64,000 nt of DNA, from IMG/VR virus record IMGVR_UViG_3300017971_000023, positions 23,218 to 87,217 of that record; one strand, 5' to 3'. Below the pieces are notes generated by a model. It was given only the letters and a program-made list of their open reading frames with translations, was not told the origin of the DNA and searched no databases. The position numbers and the translations under genes were made by a program. This DNA is from a virus. Of the stretch, positions 58,801 to 64,000 are shown piece after piece (the stretch's first letter is position 1; each line of letters starts with the position of its first letter).

Positions 58801-59171
58801 AATTTGCTATAAGTAAATCTTGGACGGTAGTAAAATCCGTCAATATTTGCAAAGGTAAGTAGTTTGCATAGATTTTCAAATCCGGTTTGGTTTTTAACCC
58901 ATAAGCAGATGTGACCTCTTTTATTACTTTTCTTCGTTAAGTTGTTATCGGGAATTATATAACCTTCACATCCAAGTATTGGAATTATACCGTATTCCCT
59001 GCAGTCTTTTTGGAATTTAATAAGACCGTCTATATTCCCGTGATTAGTTAACCCGAGATATTTGAAACCCAGCCCTGATGCCCTTTGAGCGTAAGCCTTA
59101 GAAGTTCCAAATCCATCAAGTTGGGAATACTCATTGTGTATGTGAAGGTGACAGAAATCTTTGTTTTTCAT
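55788..59171 (-). CDS. DNA polymerase III alpha subunit (DnaE) fused to uracil-DNA-glycosylase domain
   Basis: 1127 aa. PHP domain (about 5-210; HLHIHNEYSQLDG, GCEGYI, TNDCHY); palm with catalytic acids in FPDIDIDF; GRGSVGASLIAYL; YSQHAAAIVLS; KLDALGLK; YGLLVYQEQVM; fingers GFNRAHAVEYAML. Instead of the usual OB/tau-binding C-terminus, residues about 944-1127 form a family-4-like UDG. It has four Cys (950, 953, 1020, 1036; CxxC...C-x15-C) for a 4Fe-4S cluster, GQDPGFEEDKEGIPFCG, and HPAAT. Likely the replicative polymerase with built-in uracil surveillance. Confidence 0.92.
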   Translation of the reverse strand: MKNKDFCHLHIHNEYSQLDGFGTSKAYAQRASGLGFKYLGLTNHGNIDGLIKFQKDCREYGIIPILGCEGYIIPDNNLTKKSNKRGHICLWVKNQTGFENLCKLLTFANIDGFYYRPRFTYSKLLECCEGLVISTACMISWTNVFINGIDFFYELKDSIGDDLYCEIMPHATTPQINFNKKMLKLSKHTGNKIIVTNDCHYIDRSDWKAQEILLAIQRKAKWTDKNRWKFNIRGLHLRTWKEMESKLRKIGMYKRSYLHNTLEIAEKCGEYEIPRRQVKLPRVKGKGIGLKEADFLKKICYEGFKNKFGQSIKANRTYNRRFLKEFKLIKRKKFIRYFLIVWEFVDWCRENNILLGPGRGSVGASLIAYLIGITSVDPIKYNLIFDRFINEDRIDFPDIDIDFEHSKRHLAQQHLETVYGKERVANVSSFNRMKARAVIKDVSRVFEVPDGEVNRFTKLIEDNDDHTGIQEAIETYEEGREFQEKYPVVVKYAKHLEGQVRGYSQHAAAIVLSQTPIGDSGRCNLISRKDTILVNWEKDDTEYAGLMKLDALGLKLLSILSETKKLVKKNHDYNIDFENLNLDDSKVYKDLSNGNTTGIFQLTGYATTSVVKEMGVEKFMDISAVVSLSRPGPAGSGMTEEYIRRKHGKKWERKHKVYERITEDTYGLLVYQEQVMAVINEVAGLPYNTTDKIRKIIGKKRDPKEFAKYKKQFIKGCKKERIFSVEEAKEFWRGLQRWAKYGFNRAHAVEYAMLAYWCSWLKNNFPTEFLCASLTYSAKEKKPELVEEAYRLGLTLVLPKVNISDPMRWTSKEKKLHIPFIEVKGLGVVKAKQASVSENNKSTGKWFGKRSKQIPRHKGSLGELLEKIGAYDINEKTQISKEVKSKFDFRVVTNPKDYYRRLYELYDNKIRLDRLDQILEGERKYLYSLSKRKTIIRKRRFKGFDNLLRCTTCSLIEECNQPVPPSSGRYNIMMVGQDPGFEEDKEGIPFCGRSGELIWKKVKARGYERDNFHVTNVNKCYPKHSKKSSEKQIKVCGKKWLKEEIKEVKPIVILAFGASALYFFTGKKGGITDMSGKVTWDERIGAWIVWCLHPAATLHNPDSKHLFNIGMKRFFQIIKALGLQNKS

Positions 59172-59338
59172 TTTTTAATTCCTGTTACTAAGAATGTAGT
59201 ATTAAGTTTTTTTAGTTTTATATATTTCATTTCCCGACTTTCATGTTTAGGAAACTTTTTCTTTGAAAGGTAGTCAAACCTTTTTTGAGCATGTTCGACT
59301 GTCCAGTTTCGAATTTTGCATTTTGTGTTCTTTTTCAT
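59168..59338 (-). CDS. Hypothetical basic protein, 56 aa
   Basis: GAGGAGATGAGAAA precedes the ATG at 59338. The TGA overlaps the polymerase ATG (ATGA), so it is coupled to it. Very basic with KKNTKCKIRNWTVEHAQKRF. Possibly nucleic-acid binding or a polymerase cofactor by location. Confidence 0.6.
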   Translation of the reverse strand: MKKNTKCKIRNWTVEHAQKRFDYLSKKKFPKHESREMKYIKLKKLNTTFLVTGIKK

Positions 59339-59342
59339 TTTC

Positions 59343-59831
59343 TCATCTCCTCATCTCCAAGTATATTTGATGTGATCCCTTTGGGCAACCCAATAAAAAG
59401 TTTTCTTCTATTTTCTTTAACCAATCTTCAATTGGTCGATGTTTATCAAAGCCTTCAATTCTATCATTCAGGCGTAACCAACATTTAGGTGCAATAATCC
59501 ATGAGTACTTATCCGCGAAGAAAAGTTTGTTTTTATTTTTTTCATCGAAATTTCTTCCTGATTGTCTCGTATGCCCTGCAATAAACCACCAACCGTCAAG
59601 ACCGAATAATCTTAGAGCAATTTCCGCACCAAGTTTCCAATGTTGCTCCTTTTGTTTATAGTCAGACAAGTAATCTTTTTGCCAGTGACCAATATCGTGT
59701 AGAAAAATACAAACGAGCTCCCAGAATTTAGGATTCCCGTAACCAAGCTTATACCAAGCTATTATAACAAATATTGGATGCAAAATGAACTGGTGACAAC
59801 CGAACAGTAATGACTTAGTTCCTTCTTTCAT
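59343..59831 (-). CDS. HD-domain hydrolase-like protein
   Basis: CIFLHDIGHWQKDY carries the HD metal motif, preceded by HQFILHP and followed by EQHWKLGAEIAL and IAGHTRQSG, giving His/Asp ligands in HD-superfamily order. The family includes nucleotidases and phosphodiesterases. In phage replication arms they often process nucleotides. 162 aa. Confidence 0.65.
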   Translation of the reverse strand: MKEGTKSLLFGCHQFILHPIFVIIAWYKLGYGNPKFWELVCIFLHDIGHWQKDYLSDYKQKEQHWKLGAEIALRLFGLDGWWFIAGHTRQSGRNFDEKNKNKLFFADKYSWIIAPKCWLRLNDRIEGFDKHRPIEDWLKKIEENFLLGCPKGSHQIYLEMRR

Positions 59832-60001
59832 TATTGTCTCCTATTCCAGAATATAATTATAGTAAAAATTATTGGTGAAGAAATTAAAGAGTAGATAAAT
59901 GAGAATGACTTCCAGAATTGATCTTCAATTGTATAAACACAAATAATGCCGATTGAGAGTATTATCAATCCAACAGAAGCTGCTATGATTGTTTGCTTCA
60001 T
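59831..60001 (-). CDS. Two-helix membrane protein, 56 aa
   Basis: ATG 60001 follows AAAGGATTTATAA. Two hydrophobic segments (IIAASVGLIILSIGIICVYT and LISSPIIFTIIIFW) separated by a short charged loop. Start and stop overlap both neighbours. Function unknown. Confidence 0.6.
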   Translation of the reverse strand: MKQTIIAASVGLIILSIGIICVYTIEDQFWKSFSFIYSLISSPIIFTIIIFWNRRQ

Positions 60002-60675
60002 TTTATAAATCCTTTTAATTTATTTGTTTCTCTTTTCATTTTACTGCCGGAATGTAATTTTAAAATTTTTTCGAATTTTTTCATGAAGTGTTTAAAGTCA
60101 TTCACGCGATAAAGCGATTGGTTTGACTCAAATGATTTTTTATAAATTCTTATAATTGACTTATATCTGCTTATAAAGTTAAGGATGTAGTCATCGCCTT
60201 TTACTTCACGAAGAGTTTTTGTTAGAACTATATTATTTCTTTTATGAAGTCTTTTAATGTTTTCTCTAAATGATGGAATAGTAAATACCCATATCATTCC
60301 AAACGGAACATCAACTCCTGAAGCTTTTTGTTTTTCTTTTAATTCATTACTGAAGTTAATCCAACGTTCAAAACTATGAGATATGAGTAATCCTTCAAAT
60401 ACAACAACAGGAGCGATTTGCAATGCTTTCCATATAGCTGGTTCAACATAAGATATTTTAGATATGGCATCAACACCGCCAAAATTACTATTCTTTTCGT
60501 ATCGACCTATGACAATACAAGTGCAGTATTTATCCGGCCAAGAAAATCTAAGTAAATGGCCTTTGACACCTTGACTGATAGAGATGACTTGACTTGTGTC
60601 CGCAATATGAATTAGATTACGAACAATAGTTGACTTTCCACTTCCTGTTGTTCCACGGATATTAACGACTTGCAT
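59998..60675 (-). CDS. P-loop nucleotide kinase-like protein
   Basis: GTTGSGKST (8-16) near the N-terminus, VVVFEGLLISHSF in the middle (Walker B-like) and an Arg-rich lid region (FRENIKRLHKRNN) suggest a deoxynucleotide or similar small-molecule kinase. Substrate not known. Fits the nucleotide-supply theme with ThyX. 225 aa. Confidence 0.65.
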   Translation of the reverse strand: MQVVNIRGTTGSGKSTIVRNLIHIADTSQVISISQGVKGHLLRFSWPDKYCTCIVIGRYEKNSNFGGVDAISKISYVEPAIWKALQIAPVVVFEGLLISHSFERWINFSNELKEKQKASGVDVPFGMIWVFTIPSFRENIKRLHKRNNIVLTKTLREVKGDDYILNFISRYKSIIRIYKKSFESNQSLYRVNDFKHFMKKFEKILKLHSGSKMKRETNKLKGFIK

Positions 60676-60679
60676 TATA

Positions 60680-60874
60680 CTATTCCTCTATAAAATTTTT
60701 ATAAATAAAAATTGCTTTTTCAAATCCGTTTTCTGCAAGTGCTTCAACCATTAAAGAAAGTGCTTCTATTGTAGCAAACGATACTTCTACTTTTTCATGA
60801 AGGCTTTTGTCTTCTTTATAAAAGTATTTATACGCGAGTTTTTGAATTTTCTGTTCAAATTCTTCTGGTGACAT
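60680..60874 (-). CDS. Hypothetical helical protein, 64 aa
   Basis: Helical acidic protein (SPEEFEQKIQKLAYKYFYKE). Overlaps the next gene by one base. No family recognised. Confidence 0.55.
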   Translation of the reverse strand: MSPEEFEQKIQKLAYKYFYKEDKSLHEKVEVSFATIEALSLMVEALAENGFEKAIFIYKNFIEE

Positions 60875-61071
60875 TACGGAGCCTCCCTTGTTACACCTAT
60901 ACGAAGTCTGTTTTCTCCGAACTCTTCATCTACTTCCATATCCCAATGTTCTGTCGTAGGAGTTGTTTTTCCATAGAAAACACGGACATCTATAAGTATA
61001 AGCGCATTCGGGTAGTATTTTAAAACGTCTCGAATGCGCTTTATCATTTGGTTTATTTCTTGCCAACTCAA
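60874..61071 (-). CDS. Hypothetical protein, 65 aa
   Basis: Small alpha/beta protein with ALILIDVRVFYG. It follows the lipoprotein gene by 68 nt. Function unknown. Confidence 0.5.
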   Translation of the reverse strand: MSWQEINQMIKRIRDVLKYYPNALILIDVRVFYGKTTPTTEHWDMEVDEEFGENRLRIGVTREAP

Positions 61072-61139
61072 AGTAGTTACCTCTTACTTTCCCCTCCAGA
61101 AAGTGTTGAAGTACTTCTTCCAATAGCAAGTAAATTGAT

Positions 61140-61811
61140 TTAATCGCCCCCAGCACCAACCCCACAACCACCTGGACCGTTTGCCCCACCGCCTTGCCCT
61201 CCTGGGCCTCCTGCACCACCACCAACACCATGACCACGCCCTCCATGCCCAATACCATGACCATGACCTTGACTACCAGAAGAATTGCCTGGATTATCTC
61301 CATCGACTCCCCCAGCGTCATTACCATGACCGTGATCTGCATCACCGCTACTGCCCGAACCACCGCTACCGCTACTGCCCGATCCACCGCTACCGCTACT
61401 GCCCGAACCACCGCTACCGCTACTGCCAGAACCTCCAGAACCTCCAGAACCTCCAGAACCTCCAGAACCTCCAGAACCTCCGCTACCTCCAGGTCCACCA
61501 CCAACACCACCAGAACCCTCTGGACCGCTTACACCGCCAATGGGTGAATTTGAAGCAGTACCGTCAATTCCGTTCATTTCACCTGAATTAGAAGTTGAAT
61601 CTTGTTGACCAACAGATGCTGAAAACCGTCTAATTTTTTGTTGGCATAAGGATGGATACTTTTTGCAGATTTCTTCCTGAGTCATTCGCCTGTAGACGAT
61701 TCCAGTTTGGGTGTCAACCCAATGACTTACACCATCACGCTTGTATCTTGTTTCTTGTGAACACGAAAAAAGAAGTAGTAGAACGAAAATCAATAAAAGT
61801 AGTTTTTTCAT
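61140..61811 (-). CDS. Gly/Ser-rich, His-rich lipoprotein
   Basis: MKKLLLLIFVLLLLFSCSQ is a lipoprotein signal (Cys17). About 60 residues of mixed sequence follow, then a long Gly/Ser region (about 95-155) of GGS and GSGGSGSS repeats, and a Gly/His-rich end (HGHGIGHGGRGHG) that could bind metal. The C-terminus is again Gly-rich. It lies in the early/replication arm. It could coat the infected cell, sequester metal or block superinfection; all are inference. A tatagGAGG site precedes the ATG. Confidence 0.65.
   Translation of the reverse strand: MKKLLLLIFVLLLLFSCSQETRYKRDGVSHWVDTQTGIVYRRMTQEEICKKYPSLCQQKIRRFSASVGQQDSTSNSGEMNGIDGTASNSPIGGVSGPEGSGGVGGGPGGSGGSGGSGGSGGSGGSGGSGSSGSGGSGSSGSGGSGSSGSGGSGSSGDADHGHGNDAGGVDGDNPGNSSGSQGHGHGIGHGGRGHGVGGGAGGPGGQGGGANGPGGCGVGAGGD
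61351..61479 (-). repeat. Tandem repeats in lipoprotein gene (24 nt x3, 9 nt x6)
   Basis: Three 24-nt units at 61351-61422 (one base differs between copies) encode GSGGSGSS-type repeats. Six 9-nt units at 61426-61479 encode GGS repeats. Likely to vary in copy number. Confidence 0.85.
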
Positions 61812-61857
61812 AGTAGCCTCCTATAAGTAAAAATTAATTGTTTTCCCCTCCATATAT

Positions 61858-61863
61858 ATTATA
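61858..61863 (-). promoter_or_regulatory. Possible -10 element before the lipoprotein gene
   Basis: TATAAT on the minus strand within the AT-rich 73-bp gap before the lipoprotein gene, in the context ATGTTATAATATATAT, similar to the promoter at 55775. No good -35 hexamer is seen at 16-18 bp. Confidence 0.3.
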
Positions 61864-61884
61864 ACATATTTTAAAAGTAAAAGG

Positions 61885-62382
61885 CTATCGGCGTGTTATC
61901 CGGCGCTTCTTAGGCTTGTACTCCTTGATTTTTCTAATAACTATAGCTTCACTTTTTGTTGGGCCGTATTTCTCAATTTCTTCCATAAAAGTTTTAATAA
62001 CAAGATCATGTCTTTTTAAACGAATGACCATTCTGTCGGCCTTATCTCGTTTGGGTTCACCATCTTCATTTAACTTTACTATACAGTGATTTAACTCATG
62101 CCAAGCGAGACGTTCCTTATCATAGCTATTGAGGCCTTTCCAACTTGCTTTGTGGACACATATCTCAAAGTCAAAGCCGTATAAGTCTCGTTCACGATTT
62201 GAAAGTTTTCGAGCTTGGCCCAGTACGAGCATTCCTTCATCATCTTTTTTTGGGACGGTTCTAAAGATGTAGTTAATTTTGCAATAGGATAAATTTGGAA
62301 AGTACTCGTTTCTAACAGTTTCAAAGAATTGCTTCAAGTTACCAGTTTGATCCTTCTGAAATTTTAGAACCTCCTTTTCCAT
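61885..62382 (-). CDS. Putative phage metallopeptidase
   Basis: AAAGGAGATTGAAA precedes ATG 62382. The segment KERLAWHELNHCIVKLN has an HExxH motif, and the preceding GQARKLSNRERDLYGFDFEICVHK (broken here for reading) matches the layout of putative phage metallopeptidases in which a YGFDF strand precedes the HELxHC site. The role of this family is not established. 165 aa. Confidence 0.65.
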   Translation of the reverse strand: MEKEVLKFQKDQTGNLKQFFETVRNEYFPNLSYCKINYIFRTVPKKDDEGMLVLGQARKLSNRERDLYGFDFEICVHKASWKGLNSYDKERLAWHELNHCIVKLNEDGEPKRDKADRMVIRLKRHDLVIKTFMEEIEKYGPTKSEAIVIRKIKEYKPKKRRITRR

Positions 62383-62575
62383 TTTCAATCTCCTTTGAAT
62401 TATATGTTTGTATATAACCTTCGCATGCATTAAATGAAACTTTTATCCATGATCCGTCTTCTGTTGTTATCTTAATTCCTTCATCAATATCTTCTGGTGC
62501 AAGATCAACAGAAGTAATTCTTTTGTTCAGCAAAGTTTTTCTGTATTCTTTTATGTTGTTGTATTCCCAAGGCAT
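62339..62575 (-). CDS. Hypothetical protein, 78 aa
   Basis: Small beta-rich protein (KRITSVDLAPEDIDEGIKI; DGSWIKVSFNACEGYI). Overlaps the metallopeptidase start by 44 nt in another frame. Function unknown. Confidence 0.55.
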   Translation of the reverse strand: MPWEYNNIKEYRKTLLNKRITSVDLAPEDIDEGIKITTEDGSWIKVSFNACEGYIQTYNSKEIENGKGGSKISEGSNW

Positions 62576-62580
62576 TTTGT

Positions 62581-62715
62581 TTATTTTCTCCTATCTTCAA
62601 GTTTTGTAATTTCAATCTTTGCTAAGAATTGTCTTAATCTTTTACCTGCCTTTTCTCCAATTCTTATCATTTTAGCAATTTTTCTGTATTCTTCTTTCGT
62701 TAATTTAACTTTCAA
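62581..62715 (-). CDS. Hypothetical basic 44-aa protein, TTG start
   Basis: AGGAG lies 7 nt before TTG 62715. The helical basic peptide has KVKLTKEEYRKIAKMIRIGE and stops just upstream of the next gene. It is the first gene after the structured RNA, so that RNA could control it. Confidence 0.5.
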   Translation of the reverse strand: MKVKLTKEEYRKIAKMIRIGEKAGKRLRQFLAKIEITKLEDRRK

Positions 62716-62731
62716 GTTGATTCTCCTAAGT

Positions 62732-62841
62732 TTGGCACGAGGCACAAGCCCTTATTGCATTTAAGCTTTACACTTGCAATCCGGTTCACCGCTTCTCGCA
62801 GTGCCGAGTGTAATTGATTATATCAACGTGCCTCGCGCCAA
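62732..62841 (-). ncRNA. Candidate multi-branched structured RNA of unknown class
   Basis: Read leftward, a 14-bp closing stem (62841-62828 with 62745-62732) encloses several helices. There is TTGAT/ATCAA; a TTACACT/AGTGTAA stem that holds CGG/CCG and CACTGC-GAGAA-GCGGTG; and AAGC/GCTT. An extra ATTGCA/TGCAAT pairing could form a pseudoknot. Two imperfect pairs are G-U wobbles on the minus strand but A-C mismatches on the plus strand, which supports a leftward transcript. It fills the space between two leftward genes and could be a cis-regulatory element or a free RNA. No known class recognised. Confidence 0.6.
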
Positions 62842-62843
62842 GA

Positions 62844-63980
62844 TTAAAAGTCAATTGACCTAATTTTTACTTCGGCGTCAATACCGTATTCTGAAAGGAG
62901 TTCTTCGATGTTTTCTCTTATTTCCTTTTTTGCTCTTTTTATGCCACTTTCAAATTCAGGCATAAAACCTAAGTCACGAGCCATTTCCACTGGGTAGTGA
63001 TCTTTGCATGGAATCTCGGGTGGTTCAATAGGTTTTCTACGTTCGTTTCTTGCTTCTATATAATCCATTGCGAAGCCTGTTTTTTGATATGAAATTCTTT
63101 TCTTAACTCGCATATGTTCTAAATATTTTTCATGGGCCTCTTCAACAGTAATGTTGTCTCTAATCATGTAGTGATAACAGCGGTACGCTCTTAGTTTTCT
63201 TGATGATCTATGAGTCATTTTTTCTCTCATTATATAATTTTCCCCAAGGGCAGCAAATAGTTCAGTTGAAATTCTTCCAACTTTTTTAATTTTTTTCTTC
63301 AATGACTCTGCCATCATTTCATTACTTATTGGCCCATGTTTTTTCATCAACCAAATAACTTTTCTCGCTATGGTTGTACATTCTTCTGGAAATGCTGTAA
63401 TTTTGACTTCACGAACTTTCGTCACCGTACTAATTTCTGCGACAAAGTCTTTGTACATTCTCCATACTGTTGAAACTGATATACGGTTATGAATTTGGTA
63501 CTCGTATGGATTTCCTCTTGTTTGTCTGGTTCTGCGGATTATTGCCATTGTAGTAGATCCATCAGGCATGCTTTTATCTTCGTGTTTTAGATTATGATTT
63601 TCGAGTACTTTATACACATAACTAATATACGGCGAAACTGATCCATGGCTTAAAATAGATTTTATTTCATTTGCTGTGATTGGGCCATGGTGCTTCATTA
63701 GCCAAATTATCTTTTCAGCCTTTGTTTTATATTGTGATGGAATTTTCATATTACCGTATTCCTTTCTTATTTGATCTTTTGTAAAATGAAGAACTTGTCC
63801 GGGTTTGGTGTTATGCTTTGACTTCATTTTTACTGAAGGCTTTCTCCCTTTACAAAGTGAATGACTTGTTTCCATTTTTACGTGTTCAAAAACGCCTTCA
63901 TCAAAGTCTGTATTGTAGTACTTTGACTTTTCCACTGCATCACCCTCAAATGTAATACCATTTAAATTATTTTCTTTCAT
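62844..63980 (-). CDS. Duplicated winged-helix-like DNA-binding protein
   Basis: 378 aa. Two related segments, AEKIIWLMKHHGPITANEI (about 88-106) and ARKVIWLMKKHGPISNEMM (about 204-222), resemble the first helices of winged-helix domains, so the protein has two. Basic overall. Candidate replication initiator or transcription regulator of the leftward arm. ATAGGAGG precedes the ATG. The gene is complete at the right edge, and transcription probably enters from beyond the window. Confidence 0.6.
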   Translation of the reverse strand: MKENNLNGITFEGDAVEKSKYYNTDFDEGVFEHVKMETSHSLCKGRKPSVKMKSKHNTKPGQVLHFTKDQIRKEYGNMKIPSQYKTKAEKIIWLMKHHGPITANEIKSILSHGSVSPYISYVYKVLENHNLKHEDKSMPDGSTTMAIIRRTRQTRGNPYEYQIHNRISVSTVWRMYKDFVAEISTVTKVREVKITAFPEECTTIARKVIWLMKKHGPISNEMMAESLKKKIKKVGRISTELFAALGENYIMREKMTHRSSRKLRAYRCYHYMIRDNITVEEAHEKYLEHMRVKKRISYQKTGFAMDYIEARNERRKPIEPPEIPCKDHYPVEMARDLGFMPEFESGIKRAKKEIRENIEELLSEYGIDAEVKIRSIDF

Positions 63981-64000
63981 GACTACCTCCTATCGTTTTA

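Noticed and set aside
61181-61591. Two rightward ORFs (His/Tyr-rich and Thr/Ala-rich) opposite the lipoprotein repeats
   Set aside because: Both are shadows of Gly/Ser repeat DNA. The leftward frame has a lipoprotein signal and a ribosome binding site.

Overview
This window looks like most of the genome of a tailed double-stranded DNA bacteriophage with siphovirus-type architecture, probably recovered from an environmental or metagenomic source. The evidence is a complete packaging, head and tail gene series: small and large terminase, portal, MuF-type head protein, scaffold, HK97-fold capsid protein, connector, tail completion and terminator proteins, tail tube, frameshifted chaperone pair, tape measure, distal tail and hub proteins, and fibres. 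The layout is two-armed. There are no recognisable tRNAs, integrase, repressor switch, CRISPR array or insertion sequence, so I infer a virulent lifestyle. The host is bacterial: Shine-Dalgarno sites of the AGGAGG type and two near-consensus sigma70-like promoters are present. I cannot name the host. No helicase or primase is visible, so the replication arm probably continues beyond position 64000.

Layout. Positions 1-975 hold three small leftward genes ending in a terminator. Positions 976-2516 are a 1.5 kb non-coding divergence region with inverted repeats, a repeated GAGGGATA motif and a promoter for the rightward late genes. Positions 2517-31477 hold packaging, head, neck and tail genes. 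A strong promoter at 31485 precedes a modification cassette (31585-36684): two glycosyltransferases, a UDP-sulfoquinovose synthase homologue, a methyltransferase, a sulfotransferase and a family-2 glycosyltransferase. Positions 37092-43284 carry more fibre and appendage genes. Positions 43287-45378 carry membrane, secreted, lipoprotein and holin-like genes that end at a strong terminator. From 45439 to 63980 everything reads leftward. This is the nucleotide, replication and recombination arm: ThyX, a nuclease, a split Rad50 with Mre11, a histone-H1-like protein, a FEN-type exonuclease, a RecA-like recombinase, an acidic ssDNA-binding protein, and a DNA polymerase III alpha subunit fused to a uracil-DNA-glycosylase domain. 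It also has an HD hydrolase, a P-loop kinase, a Gly/Ser/His-rich lipoprotein, a metallopeptidase, a candidate structured RNA and a winged-helix protein.

The most unusual feature is that ten predicted virion proteins carry threonine-rich (Thr/Ser) tracts, mostly as the very C-terminus. They range from a protein directly behind the capsid gene, through the tail tube, to the fibres. All four Thr codons are used. The same genome encodes sugar-transfer, sulfosugar-synthesis, sulfation and methylation enzymes. My leading hypothesis is a mucin-like virion surface: Thr tails O-glycosylated, and possibly sulfonated or sulfated, by phage enzymes. Glycosylation of Ser/Thr-rich extensions on structural proteins is known in some mycobacteriophages. 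A sulfoquinovose-linked version is an inference here.

Other points for follow-up are the DnaE-UDG fusion, the Rad50 split near its zinc hook, the structured RNA at 62732-62841, a small gene interrupted by an in-frame TGA where a cysteine is expected, and a 16-residue polylysine peptide with a perfect ribosome binding site.
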